A stretch of DNA of 56,200 nt, taken from the NCBI GenBank assembly GCA_903927975.1, contig CAIYPC010000717.1, forward strand, positions 1-56,200, written 5' to 3'. Every line of letters begins with the position of its first letter. Positions within the stretch are counted from its first letter, which is position 1. Positions 8,566-17,017 of the stretch are shown one piece after another. A model generated the notes under the pieces. It was given only the letters and a program-made list of their open reading frames with translations, did not search any database and was not told where the DNA came from. Both the position numbers and the translations under genes were made by a program. This stretch comes from an uncultured Bacteroidota bacterium (GTDB lineage: Bacteria > Bacteroidota > Bacteroidia > Chitinophagales > Chitinophagaceae).

Positions 8566-10644
8566 ATGCCTGTATTCAATCAATCGCGCAGTAATATCAT
8601 CCGCCTCATTTTTGGAGCGATGTTCCTTATCATTTTTGCACAGTTGTTCAACCTTCAGATATTTTCAAGCAAATACAAAAAGCTTGCGCAGGAAAATGCG
8701 CTTTTTCCAAAAAGAATTTACCCAAACCGCGGTATTATTTTCGACCGCAACCAGAAGGCAATTTTGAACAACGCGATTTTGTATGATTTGATGGTGACGC
8801 CATCGCAAGTGAAAAATATTGACACTGCATATTTCTGCCAGATAATGGGGATTGACACAGCAGAATTTCGTGATCGAATTTTAGACGCGAAATTTAAGAA
8901 CGGACCTTTTCGCCCAACTATTTTTGAAGATTTGCTGGAACCTGATCTGTATGCAAAGCTGGAAGAAAATATCTGGCGGTTTTCAGGTTTCAACTTGCAA
9001 GAACGACCTGTGAGGGTTTATCCGTTCAATGCGGCGGCGCATATTATGGGCTATGTTGGAGAAGTAGATTCGGGGGTCATGAAACGTTCAAGCGGTTATC
9101 AATTGGGTGATTATGTTGGCAGAAATGGTCTTGAACAATATTATGAAAAGCAATTGATGGGTCAACGCGGAATCGAATTTTGGCTGAAGGATAATAAGAA
9201 TAGGTTGGTCGGTCACTATGAAAATAAAATCTATGACACAGCAGCAGTTGCCGGGAAAAATTTACGTACATACATCGACGTTACATTACAGCAATTTGCT
9301 GAAAAATTATTGGCGAATAAAGTCGGCGCCATTGTAGCCATCGAACCAAAAACTGGTGGCATCATTGCTATGGCATCTAGCCCCGACTTTGATCCCAATT
9401 CATTAACTGGTCCTGATAAGCAAAAAAATTATGGCATGCTTAATCTCAATGTTACATCGCCATTGTTCAACAGAGCTATTAAAGGACAATACCCCGCAGG
9501 TTCAACTTATAAACCATTGGGTGCTTTGATTGCATTAGACGAAGGCGTTATTACTCCTGCAAGCGGCTATGATTGCCATGGTGTCTATTTAGCTTGTAGC
9601 CATCCTGTTAAGTGCGATGAGAAATTTGCTGGTCATGCAGCAACACTTCGTTTGGCAATTGCGCATTCTTGTAATTCATTTTTTTGCAACACGTTCAGGC
9701 AAACCATCGATAACCCACAATTTCATAGCGTACGAAAAGGGTTGATGAAATGGAAAGAATATGTGAATGCATTTGGTCTTGGTCATCGCATTGGTGTTGA
9801 TCTGCCAAGTGAAGATGGCGGCAACATTCCAGATACTACTTCTTATGATAAAGACTATAATCATTCGTGGAATTCGTGCACGATGGTAACAATGGGAATC
9901 GGTCAGGATAAAATGCTTATCACGCCGGTACAGATGGCAAATGCGATGTGCATTGTTGCCAACAAAGGATATTTTTATGTCCCTCATTTTGTAAAAAGCA
10001 TCGATGGCGAAACAGAAACCGACACAGTACTAAATAAATATAAAACGAAACATGAAGTGCTTACACATATTCCTGACGACGTGTACGAAACAGTAATCAG
10101 CGGCATGCAGGATGTAACAGAAATCGGCACAGCACGTGCAGTAAGAATTCCCGGAATAAATATGTGTGCAAAAACAGGAACGGCGGAAAATTATCTTGTA
10201 GTAGAACACAGAAGAACGAAACTAAAAAACAACGCAATGTTTGTTTGTTTTGCGCCAAGAGAAAATCCAAAAATTGCGATTGCAGTTGTTGTACAAAATG
10301 CAGGTTACGGAGCAGCGTGGGCTGCGCCGATTGGCTCATTGATAGCTGAAAAATATTTGAATGATACATTAAGACCGGAAAGCGTAAAAAAGGCAGAACT
10401 GATTGCCGGCACGGATCTGATGCCGAAATATTTTGTGCGCCTACAGTTTCTTCAGGATTCAACAAATGCCTCCAAGCGTGCCCTGCAAACTCATGATAGC
10501 ACAAGACTCATGAAATATATTACACCTTCTTCACGAGCTGCATTATTGGATACACTCAGGAAAGCTATTGCGCCGCCGAGCAGTAAAAACCCGATGATAA
10601 AACCGAAAGAAATTATTAAACCAAAAGTAGATTCCACGAAATAG
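8566..10644 (+). CDS. mrdA: Penicillin-binding protein 2 (elongation-specific transpeptidase)
   Basis: Class B PBP that cross-links peptidoglycan during side-wall growth, in complex with RodA. The N-terminal membrane helix (residues about 12-30) is followed by the pedestal domain and the transpeptidase domain with all three active-site motifs: S313-T-Y-K316, S368-C-N370 and K536-T-G538. Four cysteines around YDCHGVYLACSHPVKCD (near residue 337) are an insertion-like feature next to the active site. The C-terminal tail is Pro/Lys-rich. At 692 residues it is a normal length. The stop is two bases before rodA. Confidence 0.95.
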   Translation: MPVFNQSRSNIIRLIFGAMFLIIFAQLFNLQIFSSKYKKLAQENALFPKRIYPNRGIIFDRNQKAILNNAILYDLMVTPSQVKNIDTAYFCQIMGIDTAEFRDRILDAKFKNGPFRPTIFEDLLEPDLYAKLEENIWRFSGFNLQERPVRVYPFNAAAHIMGYVGEVDSGVMKRSSGYQLGDYVGRNGLEQYYEKQLMGQRGIEFWLKDNKNRLVGHYENKIYDTAAVAGKNLRTYIDVTLQQFAEKLLANKVGAIVAIEPKTGGIIAMASSPDFDPNSLTGPDKQKNYGMLNLNVTSPLFNRAIKGQYPAGSTYKPLGALIALDEGVITPASGYDCHGVYLACSHPVKCDEKFAGHAATLRLAIAHSCNSFFCNTFRQTIDNPQFHSVRKGLMKWKEYVNAFGLGHRIGVDLPSEDGGNIPDTTSYDKDYNHSWNSCTMVTMGIGQDKMLITPVQMANAMCIVANKGYFYVPHFVKSIDGETETDTVLNKYKTKHEVLTHIPDDVYETVISGMQDVTEIGTARAVRIPGINMCAKTGTAENYLVVEHRRTKLKNNAMFVCFAPRENPKIAIAVVVQNAGYGAAWAAPIGSLIAEKYLNDTLRPESVKKAELIAGTDLMPKYFVRLQFLQDSTNASKRALQTHDSTRLMKYITPSSRAALLDTLRKAIAPPSSKNPMIKPKEIIKPKVDSTK

Positions 10645-10646
10645 AT

Positions 10647-11990
10647 ATGAACCAAAGAAATGCAGGCATAACAAAAGGAATTGATTGGCCACTCGTATGG
10701 ATCTGGGCCATATTATGCTGCATCGGTGTTACATGCATTTTCGCTGCAACATACAGAGACACGGATAATATTTTACAAGGTTTTATTTCTTTGAAAACAG
10801 ATTACAGTCGCGAGCTGCTTTATTTTATGATGGGCGGAATTGTAGGTGTTTTTATTTTGTTGACCGATAGCAAATTTTTTATGGCAACAGCGAATCTTGG
10901 ATATGCCTTTGGTATCTTCTTAATGTTGCTTGTGTTCGTATTCCATTCAAGAGTAAAGGGAACTGAATCAATCATAAGGATTGGTAATTTATTTCAATTG
11001 CAGCCTGCAGAAATGTGTACCATCTTTGTAAATCTTGCGCTCGCAAAATATTTGTCAAGAATAGAAACTGATTTTTATAAAACGAAATCGCAGTTGATTG
11101 CGGTTTCTATTGCACTTATCCCTGCGATGCTTTCTATATTACAAAAAGAAACAGGTCTTGCATTGGTTTATTTTTCTTTTTTTCTCGTCATGTTTCGCGA
11201 AGGCTTGGCGCCTCAAGTTCTTGTAGTTGGTTTTTCATTTGCAGTTTTAGTAGTAGCAACTCTTTTGTTGGATCCGAATCTTCTTGCACTTATATTAACC
11301 GGCATTGCGGCCATTGCCATTTATTTTTTGCGTAGGCAGGTTAAAAGAAATCGGGGTGTGCTTGTTTTAATAGTAGGCATCTGGTTTGTGTGTGTGGGCA
11401 TTCAAAGATTTGTAGTGCCTTTTATTTTTGATCATGTTTTCAAAGCTTATCAGGTTAAGAGAATATACGATGCAATTGGAAAAGATTATGTTCCGAAGAA
11501 CGAAGCTGCTGCATTAGAAATTGAACAAAAAAGCGCAGGTAAAAAAAAGGATAATAATTATAACGTAAAGCAAAGCAAAATTGCAATTGGTAGCGGCAGC
11601 GTGATTGGCAAAGGTTTGTTGAAAGGAACACAAACACATTATGAATTTGTTCCTGAGCAAAGCACCGATTTTATTTTTTGTACCATTGGTGAAGGGTTTG
11701 GTTTTGTTGGCAGCGTCATTTTTTTGAGCATTTATTTACTACTGCTTTTGCGGATAATTTTTATTGCCGAGCGACAACGAAGTACATTCAGCCGATGTTA
11801 TGCTTATGGAGTTGCATCCGTTTACTTTTTTCATATAGCAGTGAATGTTTGTATGACGATTGGTCTTGCGCCAGTCGTCGGTATCCCATTGCCATTCATG
11901 AGCTATGGAGGAACCTCATTGCTGACATTCACTATTATGCTTTTTATTTTGATAAGATTGGATGCAGACAGGCAGATGGTATTACGATAA
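10647..11990 (+). CDS. rodA: Rod shape-determining protein RodA (SEDS peptidoglycan glycosyltransferase)
   Basis: Multispanning SEDS-family polymerase that makes glycan strands from lipid II together with PBP2. The signature runs through QSKIAIGSGSVIGKGLLKG, FVPEQSTDFIF and the C-terminal VVGIPLPFMSYGGTS. It is 447 residues, longer than E. coli RodA (370), mainly through a charged periplasmic insertion between KRIYDAIGKDY and NVKQSK (residues about 270-310) rich in Lys, Glu and Asn. About ten membrane helices are expected. It is the last gene of the mre cluster; a CCCCTTTAGGGG repeat follows before the next gene. Confidence 0.95.
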   Translation: MNQRNAGITKGIDWPLVWIWAILCCIGVTCIFAATYRDTDNILQGFISLKTDYSRELLYFMMGGIVGVFILLTDSKFFMATANLGYAFGIFLMLLVFVFHSRVKGTESIIRIGNLFQLQPAEMCTIFVNLALAKYLSRIETDFYKTKSQLIAVSIALIPAMLSILQKETGLALVYFSFFLVMFREGLAPQVLVVGFSFAVLVVATLLLDPNLLALILTGIAAIAIYFLRRQVKRNRGVLVLIVGIWFVCVGIQRFVVPFIFDHVFKAYQVKRIYDAIGKDYVPKNEAAALEIEQKSAGKKKDNNYNVKQSKIAIGSGSVIGKGLLKGTQTHYEFVPEQSTDFIFCTIGEGFGFVGSVIFLSIYLLLLLRIIFIAERQRSTFSRCYAYGVASVYFFHIAVNVCMTIGLAPVVGIPLPFMSYGGTSLLTFTIMLFILIRLDADRQMVLR

Positions 11991-12044
11991 AAATGTTCAG
12001 GGCTGTGAGTATTATTTTTATAAACATATTTCCTCATTCATAAA

Positions 12045-12070
12045 AATTCCCCTTTAGGGGTTGGGGCATG
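12045..12070 (+). repeat. CCCCTTTAGGGG palindromic repeat ending on a start codon
   Basis: AATTCCCCTTTAGGGG is followed by TTGGGGC and the ATG at 12068 of the hydrolase gene. A second copy, on the minus strand at 13305-13330, ends in the same way on the ATG of the DinB-like gene, and a third at 13367-13390 abuts the carB stop. CCCC-TTTA-GGGG can form a compact hairpin just before the start codon. Confidence 0.7.
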
Positions 12071-12808
12071 ACAATCATTCCACTTTCCGAAGGCGCTTTC
12101 ACTGTTGGCAAATTAAAAAAATTTATTCCTTTTGATATTGATAAAGATAATCTGCAACAAAGAGAAATTGGATCATTGTTGGTAGAAGTGCAACCATTCG
12201 CTGTGATTACATCCGAAGATATTTTAGTGATTGATTCAGGATTGGGTTTTGAAAATAATGGTGTTCTTCAAATTCATCAAAACCTTTTGAACGCAGGTAT
12301 AGATCCTTCAAAAGTTTCTAAAGTCTTAATGAGCCATTTGCACAAAGATCATTCGGGTGGCTTAAGCAAAATAAATTCTTCAACAGGTTTGCGTCAGCTT
12401 TCTTTTCCAAATGCAACTTATTATATCCAGAAAAAAGAATTGGAATATGCTTTTGAAAAAGGGTTTCCATCTTATGTAACAGAAGATTTAGAATGTTTAA
12501 AGGATAATGAGAAAGTTATTTTGTTAGATGGCGATGGAACAATCAATGGATACATCAAATATGAATTAACAGGAGCGCATTGTCCTTATCATCAGGTTTT
12601 TTGGATTGTTGATGGCGGAGAAAAAATTTTTTTTGGTGGCGACGTGGCACCGCAACTTCAACAAATGAAAAGCCGCTTCATTGCAAAATATGATTTTGAT
12701 GGAAAGAAATGCATGGAGCTTCGCAAGCAATGGTGGCAACAAGGACAAGAAGAGAAGTGGAGTTTTTTATTTTACCACGATATCAAAACACCGATTTTTT
12801 CGAGCTGA
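12068..12808 (+). CDS. MBL-fold metallo-hydrolase
   Basis: Metallo-beta-lactamase-fold hydrolase of unknown substrate. The dinuclear zinc motif is H90-L-H92-K-D94-H95; further likely ligands are His in GAHCPYHQ, Asp in FFGGDVAP and the C-terminal His in FYHD. At 246 residues it has the size of small cytosolic MBL enzymes; no signal peptide is seen. The layout resembles the lactonase/glyoxalase-II branch, but substrate-deciding loops cannot be read with confidence. The start codon is fused to a dispersed palindromic repeat. It converges with the DinB-like gene. Confidence 0.85.
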   Translation: MTIIPLSEGAFTVGKLKKFIPFDIDKDNLQQREIGSLLVEVQPFAVITSEDILVIDSGLGFENNGVLQIHQNLLNAGIDPSKVSKVLMSHLHKDHSGGLSKINSSTGLRQLSFPNATYYIQKKELEYAFEKGFPSYVTEDLECLKDNEKVILLDGDGTINGYIKYELTGAHCPYHQVFWIVDGGEKIFFGGDVAPQLQQMKSRFIAKYDFDGKKCMELRKQWWQQGQEEKWSFLFYHDIKTPIFSS

Positions 12809-12836
12809 AAAGAAAGAATGAAATGGTCTGATTTTT

Positions 12837-13307
12837 CTATCGGCACAAATTTTTTATGTAAGCAATTTGCCCTGCATGATAGATGTGATGCTGTATCAAA
12901 CCATTTAACAGAAATCGTTTATTGTACGTTCTGTAATCTATGCTTTCGCGGAGCGATTCGTCATCTGAAGTTTGCAATAGCTCAATAATATTTTTAGTTG
13001 ATTCTTTTAAAAGTGCAACTCCTTTTTCCCAAGTATGTTCTTTCGTATCAATGCTGCGCCAGTCTAAGGCTTCGAGCTTTTCGATAATGTTTTTTTCTTT
13101 CTTCTGAATGCTATTAAGCGTGAATTCAGACCATGTAAGCATGTGATATAATATCTCAATCTGCGAATGCTGAGTGTCTGCAGGATGTTTATAGATATCA
13201 GTCTTTCCTGCATCTTCCAAAATTTTATATACTGATTCTCCATACCAAGGCTCGCCACTCAAAACGTTTTGGAGATTTCTTATAATAGATTGAATTTCTT
13301 TGTTCAT
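12837..13307 (-). CDS. DinB-like damage-inducible/YfiT superfamily protein
   Basis: Four-helix-bundle protein of the DinB_2/YfiT metalloenzyme superfamily, 156 residues. Likely metal ligands are the His in QIEILYHMLTWSEF and two His in IQHHIYHAGQIAYI near the C-terminus, matching the three-His site of the family. Members include thiol transferases and proteins of unknown role, so no reaction is assigned. It lies 82 bp downstream of carB on the same strand, with inverted repeats in the gap that may insulate it. Confidence 0.8.
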   Translation of the reverse strand: MNKEIQSIIRNLQNVLSGEPWYGESVYKILEDAGKTDIYKHPADTQHSQIEILYHMLTWSEFTLNSIQKKEKNIIEKLEALDWRSIDTKEHTWEKGVALLKESTKNIIELLQTSDDESLRESIDYRTYNKRFLLNGLIQHHIYHAGQIAYIKNLCR

Positions 13308-13330
13308 GCCCTAACCCTAAAGGGAATTTA
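13305..13330 (-). repeat. CCCTTTAGGG palindromic repeat ending on the DinB start codon
   Basis: On the minus strand it reads TAAATTCCCTTTAGGG then TTAGGGC and ATG, nearly identical to 12045-12070. With the copy at 13367-13390, in opposite orientation, it could pair across the carB-DinB gap. Confidence 0.7.
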
Positions 13331-13366
13331 AATCTGAAATAAAGATTTTTTTATTCAAGAGTACCA

Positions 13367-13390
13367 AAGCCCTTTTAGGGGTTGGGATTT
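13367..13390 (+). repeat. CCCTTTTAGGGG repeat abutting the carB stop codon
   Basis: AAGCCCTTTTAGGGGTTGGG lies directly after the carB stop (TAA on the minus strand at 13390-13392). It is inverted relative to the copy at 13305-13330, giving a potential stem of about 15 bp around a loop of about 40 nt. Confidence 0.65.
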
Positions 13391-16215
13391 TACTTGCTCA
13401 AATACATACTTCTATCTTTATACAACTGCCTAAAATATGGATCGCGTAAATCCTTAATGAAACGAATTGCTTCACCAGTTGATTTCATTTCTGGTCCGAG
13501 CTCTTTATTAACGCCTGGAAATTTATTGAAACTAAAAACAGGTTCTTTAATAGCAAAGCCTTTCAGTTTTTTCTCGAAAGTAAATTCAGTGAGCTTGTTA
13601 GCGCCAATCATCACTTTGGTAGCAATATTGAGATAGGGGATTTGATAAGCTTTTGCAATAAACGGAGTAGTGCGTGATGCACGCGGATTTGCTTCTATCA
13701 CAAACACTTTATCATTTTTAATGGCAAATTGAATATTGATAAGCCCTTTAATATTTAATGCCCTTGCAATTTTTTCTCCATAATGCTCCATCGTTGTTAC
13801 AACTAATGGAGTAAGATTAAATGCAGGAAGAACCGCGTTGCTATCGCCACTGTGAATGCCGGCTGGCTCGATATGTTCCATCACGCCCATTACATGAAAA
13901 TTCTCTCCATCGAAAATGGCATCCACTTCTGCCTCCTGACAACGATCTAGAAAATGATCGACTAAAATTTTATTCCCAGGAATATGTTTCAACAAACTGA
14001 TCACGGCTTTTTCTACTTCATCATCATTAATAACTATTCGCATGCGCTGCCCACCGAGCACATAGCTTGGGCGAACCAAAACCGGATAACCGACTTTATT
14101 CGCAACGCGAATCGCATCATCCACATCATAGGCTGTACCGTAATCTGGGTAAGGAATATCAAGTTCTTTCAGCATGTCGCTGAAGCGCCCGCGATCCTCA
14201 GCAATATCCATACTGTCGTAAGAAGTGCCGATGATTTTTATTCCTTTTTCATGCAATTTTTCAGCAAGCTTCAAAGCTGTTTGTCCACCAAGCTGAACAA
14301 TAACGCCTTCTGGTTTTTCATGTTCAATAATTTCCCAGAGATGTTCCCAATAAACAGGCTCGAAATAAAGTTTATCGGCAATATCAAAATCAGTTGAAAC
14401 AGTTTCGGGATTACAATTCACCATTATTGCCTCATAACCACATTCTTTTATTGCGAGCAAACCATGAACGCAACAATAATCAAATTCAATTCCCTGCCCA
14501 ATACGATTTGGACCGGAGCCAAGAACGATTATTTTTTTCTTATCACTCACGATGCTTTCGTTGTGATTGCCACTTTCAAAAGTTGAATAGAAATAAGGAG
14601 TCTTTGCTTCAAACTCTGCAGAGCAAGTGTCAACCATTTTAAAAACACGTGTGATGCCTAGCGCTTTTCTTTTTTCATAAAGTGCATCTTCAGTTCCGCT
14701 TCCTATTATCCTACAAATCTGTTCATCACTGAAACCCATTTCCTTCGCATCTTTCAGCACTTCGGTAGGAAGCGTATCCATTTTATATTTCGCCAGCACT
14801 TTTTCCATATTGCAGATTTTTTGTATTTCATACAAAAACCATCTGTCAATTCCGTTTGTTGCTTTTGAAATAGTGCCAACAGAAATGCCAGCCATCAATG
14901 CATCTTTGATCCTAAAAATGCGATCCCATTTTGGTATCTTAATGTATTCAAGTAGTTCTTCTGCATGCATCAAACTTTTTCCATAATAACCAAGACCGAC
15001 CGCATTGTTCTCCAAACTTTGACAAGCTTTTTGAACAGCTTCGGTAAAACTTCTGCCAATCGCCATCACCTCACCAACACTTTTCATTTGCAATCCAAGT
15101 GTGTCATTCGCGCCTTTAAATTTATCAAAATTCCATCGTGGCATTTTCACGATCACATAATCCTGCACTGGTTCAAAATATGCTGAGGTCGTTTGTGTGA
15201 TTTGATTTTTTAATTCATCAAGATTAAAACCGATGGCAAGTTTGGCTGCAACCTTTGCAATTGGATAACCAGTTGCTTTTGATGCAAGCGCAGATGAACG
15301 GCTAACACGTGGATTGATTTCTATCGCAATGATTTCTTCTGTATCTGGATTGAGCGCGAACTGCACGTTGCAGCCGCCTGCAAAATTTCCAAGATCGCGC
15401 ATCATTCTAATTGCAGTGTTGCGCATTAATTGAAATGCGGTATCACTTAAAGTCATTGCTGGAGCAACAGTGATCGAATCTCCTGTGTGAACGCCCATCG
15501 GATCAAAATTCTCGACGGTACAAATGATCACCACATTATCATTAGCATCGCGAAGCAATTCTAATTCAAATTCTTTCCATCCCAGAACAGCTTGTTCCAC
15601 CAACACTTCATGAATAGGCGAAGCTTGCAAACCGCGATTCAATGCTTCATCCAATTCGTCTTTATCTTTCACAAAACCACCGCCTGTTCCACCCAATGTG
15701 AATGATGGGCGAATTACCAATGGGAAACCGATTTCCTGCGCAAATTCTTTTCCTTCTAAAAATGAATTGGCGGTTTTTGCTGGAGCAACGGGAATACCCA
15801 TTTCAATCATCCATTGGCGGAACTTTTCTCTATCTTCTGCTTTATCAATTGCTTTTATATCAACCCCAATCAATCGCACATTATATTTCTGCCAAACTCC
15901 AAGGTCTTCCGCTTCTTTGGCAAGGTTGAGCGCCGTCTGTCCGCCCATTGTCGGCAACACGGCATCAATATTATTTTCTTCTAAAATTTGTTCAATGCTT
16001 TCAACGGTGAGCGGAAGCAAATAAACTTTATCAGCCATCATTGGATCTGTCATGATGGTAGCAGGATTGCTGTTTATCAAAATCACTTCAATGCCTTCTT
16101 CGCGAAGGCTGCGTGCGGCTTGCGTGCCGGAATAATCGAACTCACAAGCTTGACCAATAATAATAGGACCGGAACCAATGATGAGGACTGAATGGATGGA
16201 AGAATCTTTTGGCAT
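13390..16215 (-). CDS. carB: Carbamoyl-phosphate synthase large subunit
   Basis: Makes carbamoyl phosphate from bicarbonate, ATP and ammonia delivered by the small subunit, for pyrimidine and arginine synthesis. Two homologous halves are visible, each with a pre-ATP-grasp signature (GSGPIIIGQACEFDYSG near residue 13; GSGPNRIGQGIEFDYC near residue 568) and an ATP-grasp domain (PSFTLGGTGGG; PSYVLGGQRM). The protein is 941 residues, against 1073 in E. coli: the C-terminal MGS-like allosteric domain is absent, as is common in Bacteroidota. No carA is in the window. A -7 box lies upstream at 16252-16259. Confidence 0.96.
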   Translation of the reverse strand: MPKDSSIHSVLIIGSGPIIIGQACEFDYSGTQAARSLREEGIEVILINSNPATIMTDPMMADKVYLLPLTVESIEQILEENNIDAVLPTMGGQTALNLAKEAEDLGVWQKYNVRLIGVDIKAIDKAEDREKFRQWMIEMGIPVAPAKTANSFLEGKEFAQEIGFPLVIRPSFTLGGTGGGFVKDKDELDEALNRGLQASPIHEVLVEQAVLGWKEFELELLRDANDNVVIICTVENFDPMGVHTGDSITVAPAMTLSDTAFQLMRNTAIRMMRDLGNFAGGCNVQFALNPDTEEIIAIEINPRVSRSSALASKATGYPIAKVAAKLAIGFNLDELKNQITQTTSAYFEPVQDYVIVKMPRWNFDKFKGANDTLGLQMKSVGEVMAIGRSFTEAVQKACQSLENNAVGLGYYGKSLMHAEELLEYIKIPKWDRIFRIKDALMAGISVGTISKATNGIDRWFLYEIQKICNMEKVLAKYKMDTLPTEVLKDAKEMGFSDEQICRIIGSGTEDALYEKRKALGITRVFKMVDTCSAEFEAKTPYFYSTFESGNHNESIVSDKKKIIVLGSGPNRIGQGIEFDYCCVHGLLAIKECGYEAIMVNCNPETVSTDFDIADKLYFEPVYWEHLWEIIEHEKPEGVIVQLGGQTALKLAEKLHEKGIKIIGTSYDSMDIAEDRGRFSDMLKELDIPYPDYGTAYDVDDAIRVANKVGYPVLVRPSYVLGGQRMRIVINDDEVEKAVISLLKHIPGNKILVDHFLDRCQEAEVDAIFDGENFHVMGVMEHIEPAGIHSGDSNAVLPAFNLTPLVVTTMEHYGEKIARALNIKGLINIQFAIKNDKVFVIEANPRASRTTPFIAKAYQIPYLNIATKVMIGANKLTEFTFEKKLKGFAIKEPVFSFNKFPGVNKELGPEMKSTGEAIRFIKDLRDPYFRQLYKDRSMYLSK

Positions 16216-16251
16216 CTTATTTTTTAGTTATTACTGAAAACACAAATTGCG

Positions 16252-16259
16252 CAAAAGTA
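16252..16259 (-). promoter_or_regulatory. Candidate -7 element for carB
   Basis: On the minus strand TACTTTTG matches TAnnTTTG, 36 bases upstream of the carB ATG. No clear TTTG -33 box is present at the expected distance. Confidence 0.35.
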
Positions 16260-16340
16260 AGGCAGCAGGATTAATTTTTGGGATTAAATTAAAAAGAATC
16301 TTGAAAGTGAGTGCAGGTCGGAGTTGTAGCAGATTGGGAG

Positions 16341-16439
16341 CCGGAAAGTCGGTAAAGTCCGAAAGTCCGGAAGACGGAAAGGCAAGGAGTAAAAAATTTT
16401 GGAAGCTCTTTCGGACTTTGCTGACTTCCCGACTTTCGG
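16341..16439. repeat. Word repeat (AAAGTCCG type) forming a long inverted repeat
   Basis: AAAGTCCGAAAG (16354-16365) is perfectly complementary to CTTTCGGACTTT (16408-16419), and CCGGAAAGTCGG (16341-16352) to CCGACTTTCGG (16429-16439) with one bulge. The inside is built from the same AAAGTC/CCGGAA words. It lies between the carB start and the terminator of the small gene at 16509-16724. Confidence 0.75.
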
Positions 16440-16450
16440 TCTTAAAAACA

Positions 16451-16479
16451 AAAAAAGCCTCAGTCGTTAAACCAAGGCT
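16451..16479 (-). terminator. Intrinsic terminator of the small gene at 16509-16724
   Basis: On the minus strand AGCCT (16479-16475) pairs with AGGCT (16460-16456), with extra pairs inside, followed by a run of six T. It ends 30 bases after the stop codon. Confidence 0.7.
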
Positions 16480-16508
16480 CCATGATAATGGAAGGTATAT
16501 ATGGATAA

Positions 16509-16724
16509 TTAATTGTTATGGAACGCTGCCATTTCAATATCGTCTAGCAAAACGCCACCTTTTCGAACAATAGATTTTTTCTCTGCAATCAAGCGCCTGT
16601 TCTCATACTTGCTCCTGATTTTGAAAACCCATTTTTGCTTGGCTTCTTCTCCCTTAAATAGTCCGATGACCCCTCCTACGGCGACCGCCAGTAATACTAT
16701 TATTTTGTTTCGTGCCCCTTTCAT
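16509..16724 (-). CDS. Small hypothetical membrane-anchored protein
   Basis: 71 residues: a short basic N-terminus, one hydrophobic segment (residues about 7-24, IIVLLAVAVGGVIGLF), then a highly charged Lys/Arg/Glu region and the tail LLDDIEMAAFHNN. This looks like a small YtxH-like inner-membrane protein, but I do not recognise the family. It has its own terminator at 16451-16479, which supports it being a real gene. Divergent from the M23 gene across 293 AT-rich bases. Confidence 0.6.
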   Translation of the reverse strand: MKGARNKIIVLLAVAVGGVIGLFKGEEAKQKWVFKIRSKYENRRLIAEKKSIVRKGGVLLDDIEMAAFHNN

Positions 16725-16805
16725 ACACTCACGGTTTAATGATTTTTGAATTTGTGATTTATTAGTAAGACAGTTTCACTATGCCAAATGCTGTACCAAT
16801 TTTCA

Positions 16806-16841
16806 AAAATTTTCAAATTTTTTTATCGATTTGAAAATTTT
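16806..16841. promoter_or_regulatory. Perfect 13-bp inverted repeat in a divergent intergenic region
   Basis: AAAATTTTCAAAT (16806-16818) and ATTTGAAAATTTT (16829-16841) around a 10-base spacer. It lies between the small gene (minus) and the M23 gene (plus); a further TTTTCAAA word precedes the left arm. It could be an operator or simply an AT-rich hairpin. The rest of this 293-base region shows no gene. Confidence 0.4.
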
Positions 16842-17017
16842 TTTCCCAATTTGATTTATTGAAATGTTGAAAACCCTTTACTGCTTTGGTTTGACGAGGC
16901 AATGATCAATTTGGTAACACCCGATTACCTTAATGTTAATTTTTTGTTTCCAATTTTATTAACGTAATAACATGACAGCTAGTTTTTTTCTGGAAATTTG
17001 CTCCCAAATATTTGTTG

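Noticed and set aside
10097..10504. Open frame of 135 codons opposite the PBP2 gene
   Set aside because: Antisense to the KTG-containing part of PBP2; no start context and no recognisable domain.
15698..16024. Plus-strand frames opposite carB
   Set aside because: Antisense to the conserved first ATP-grasp half of carB.
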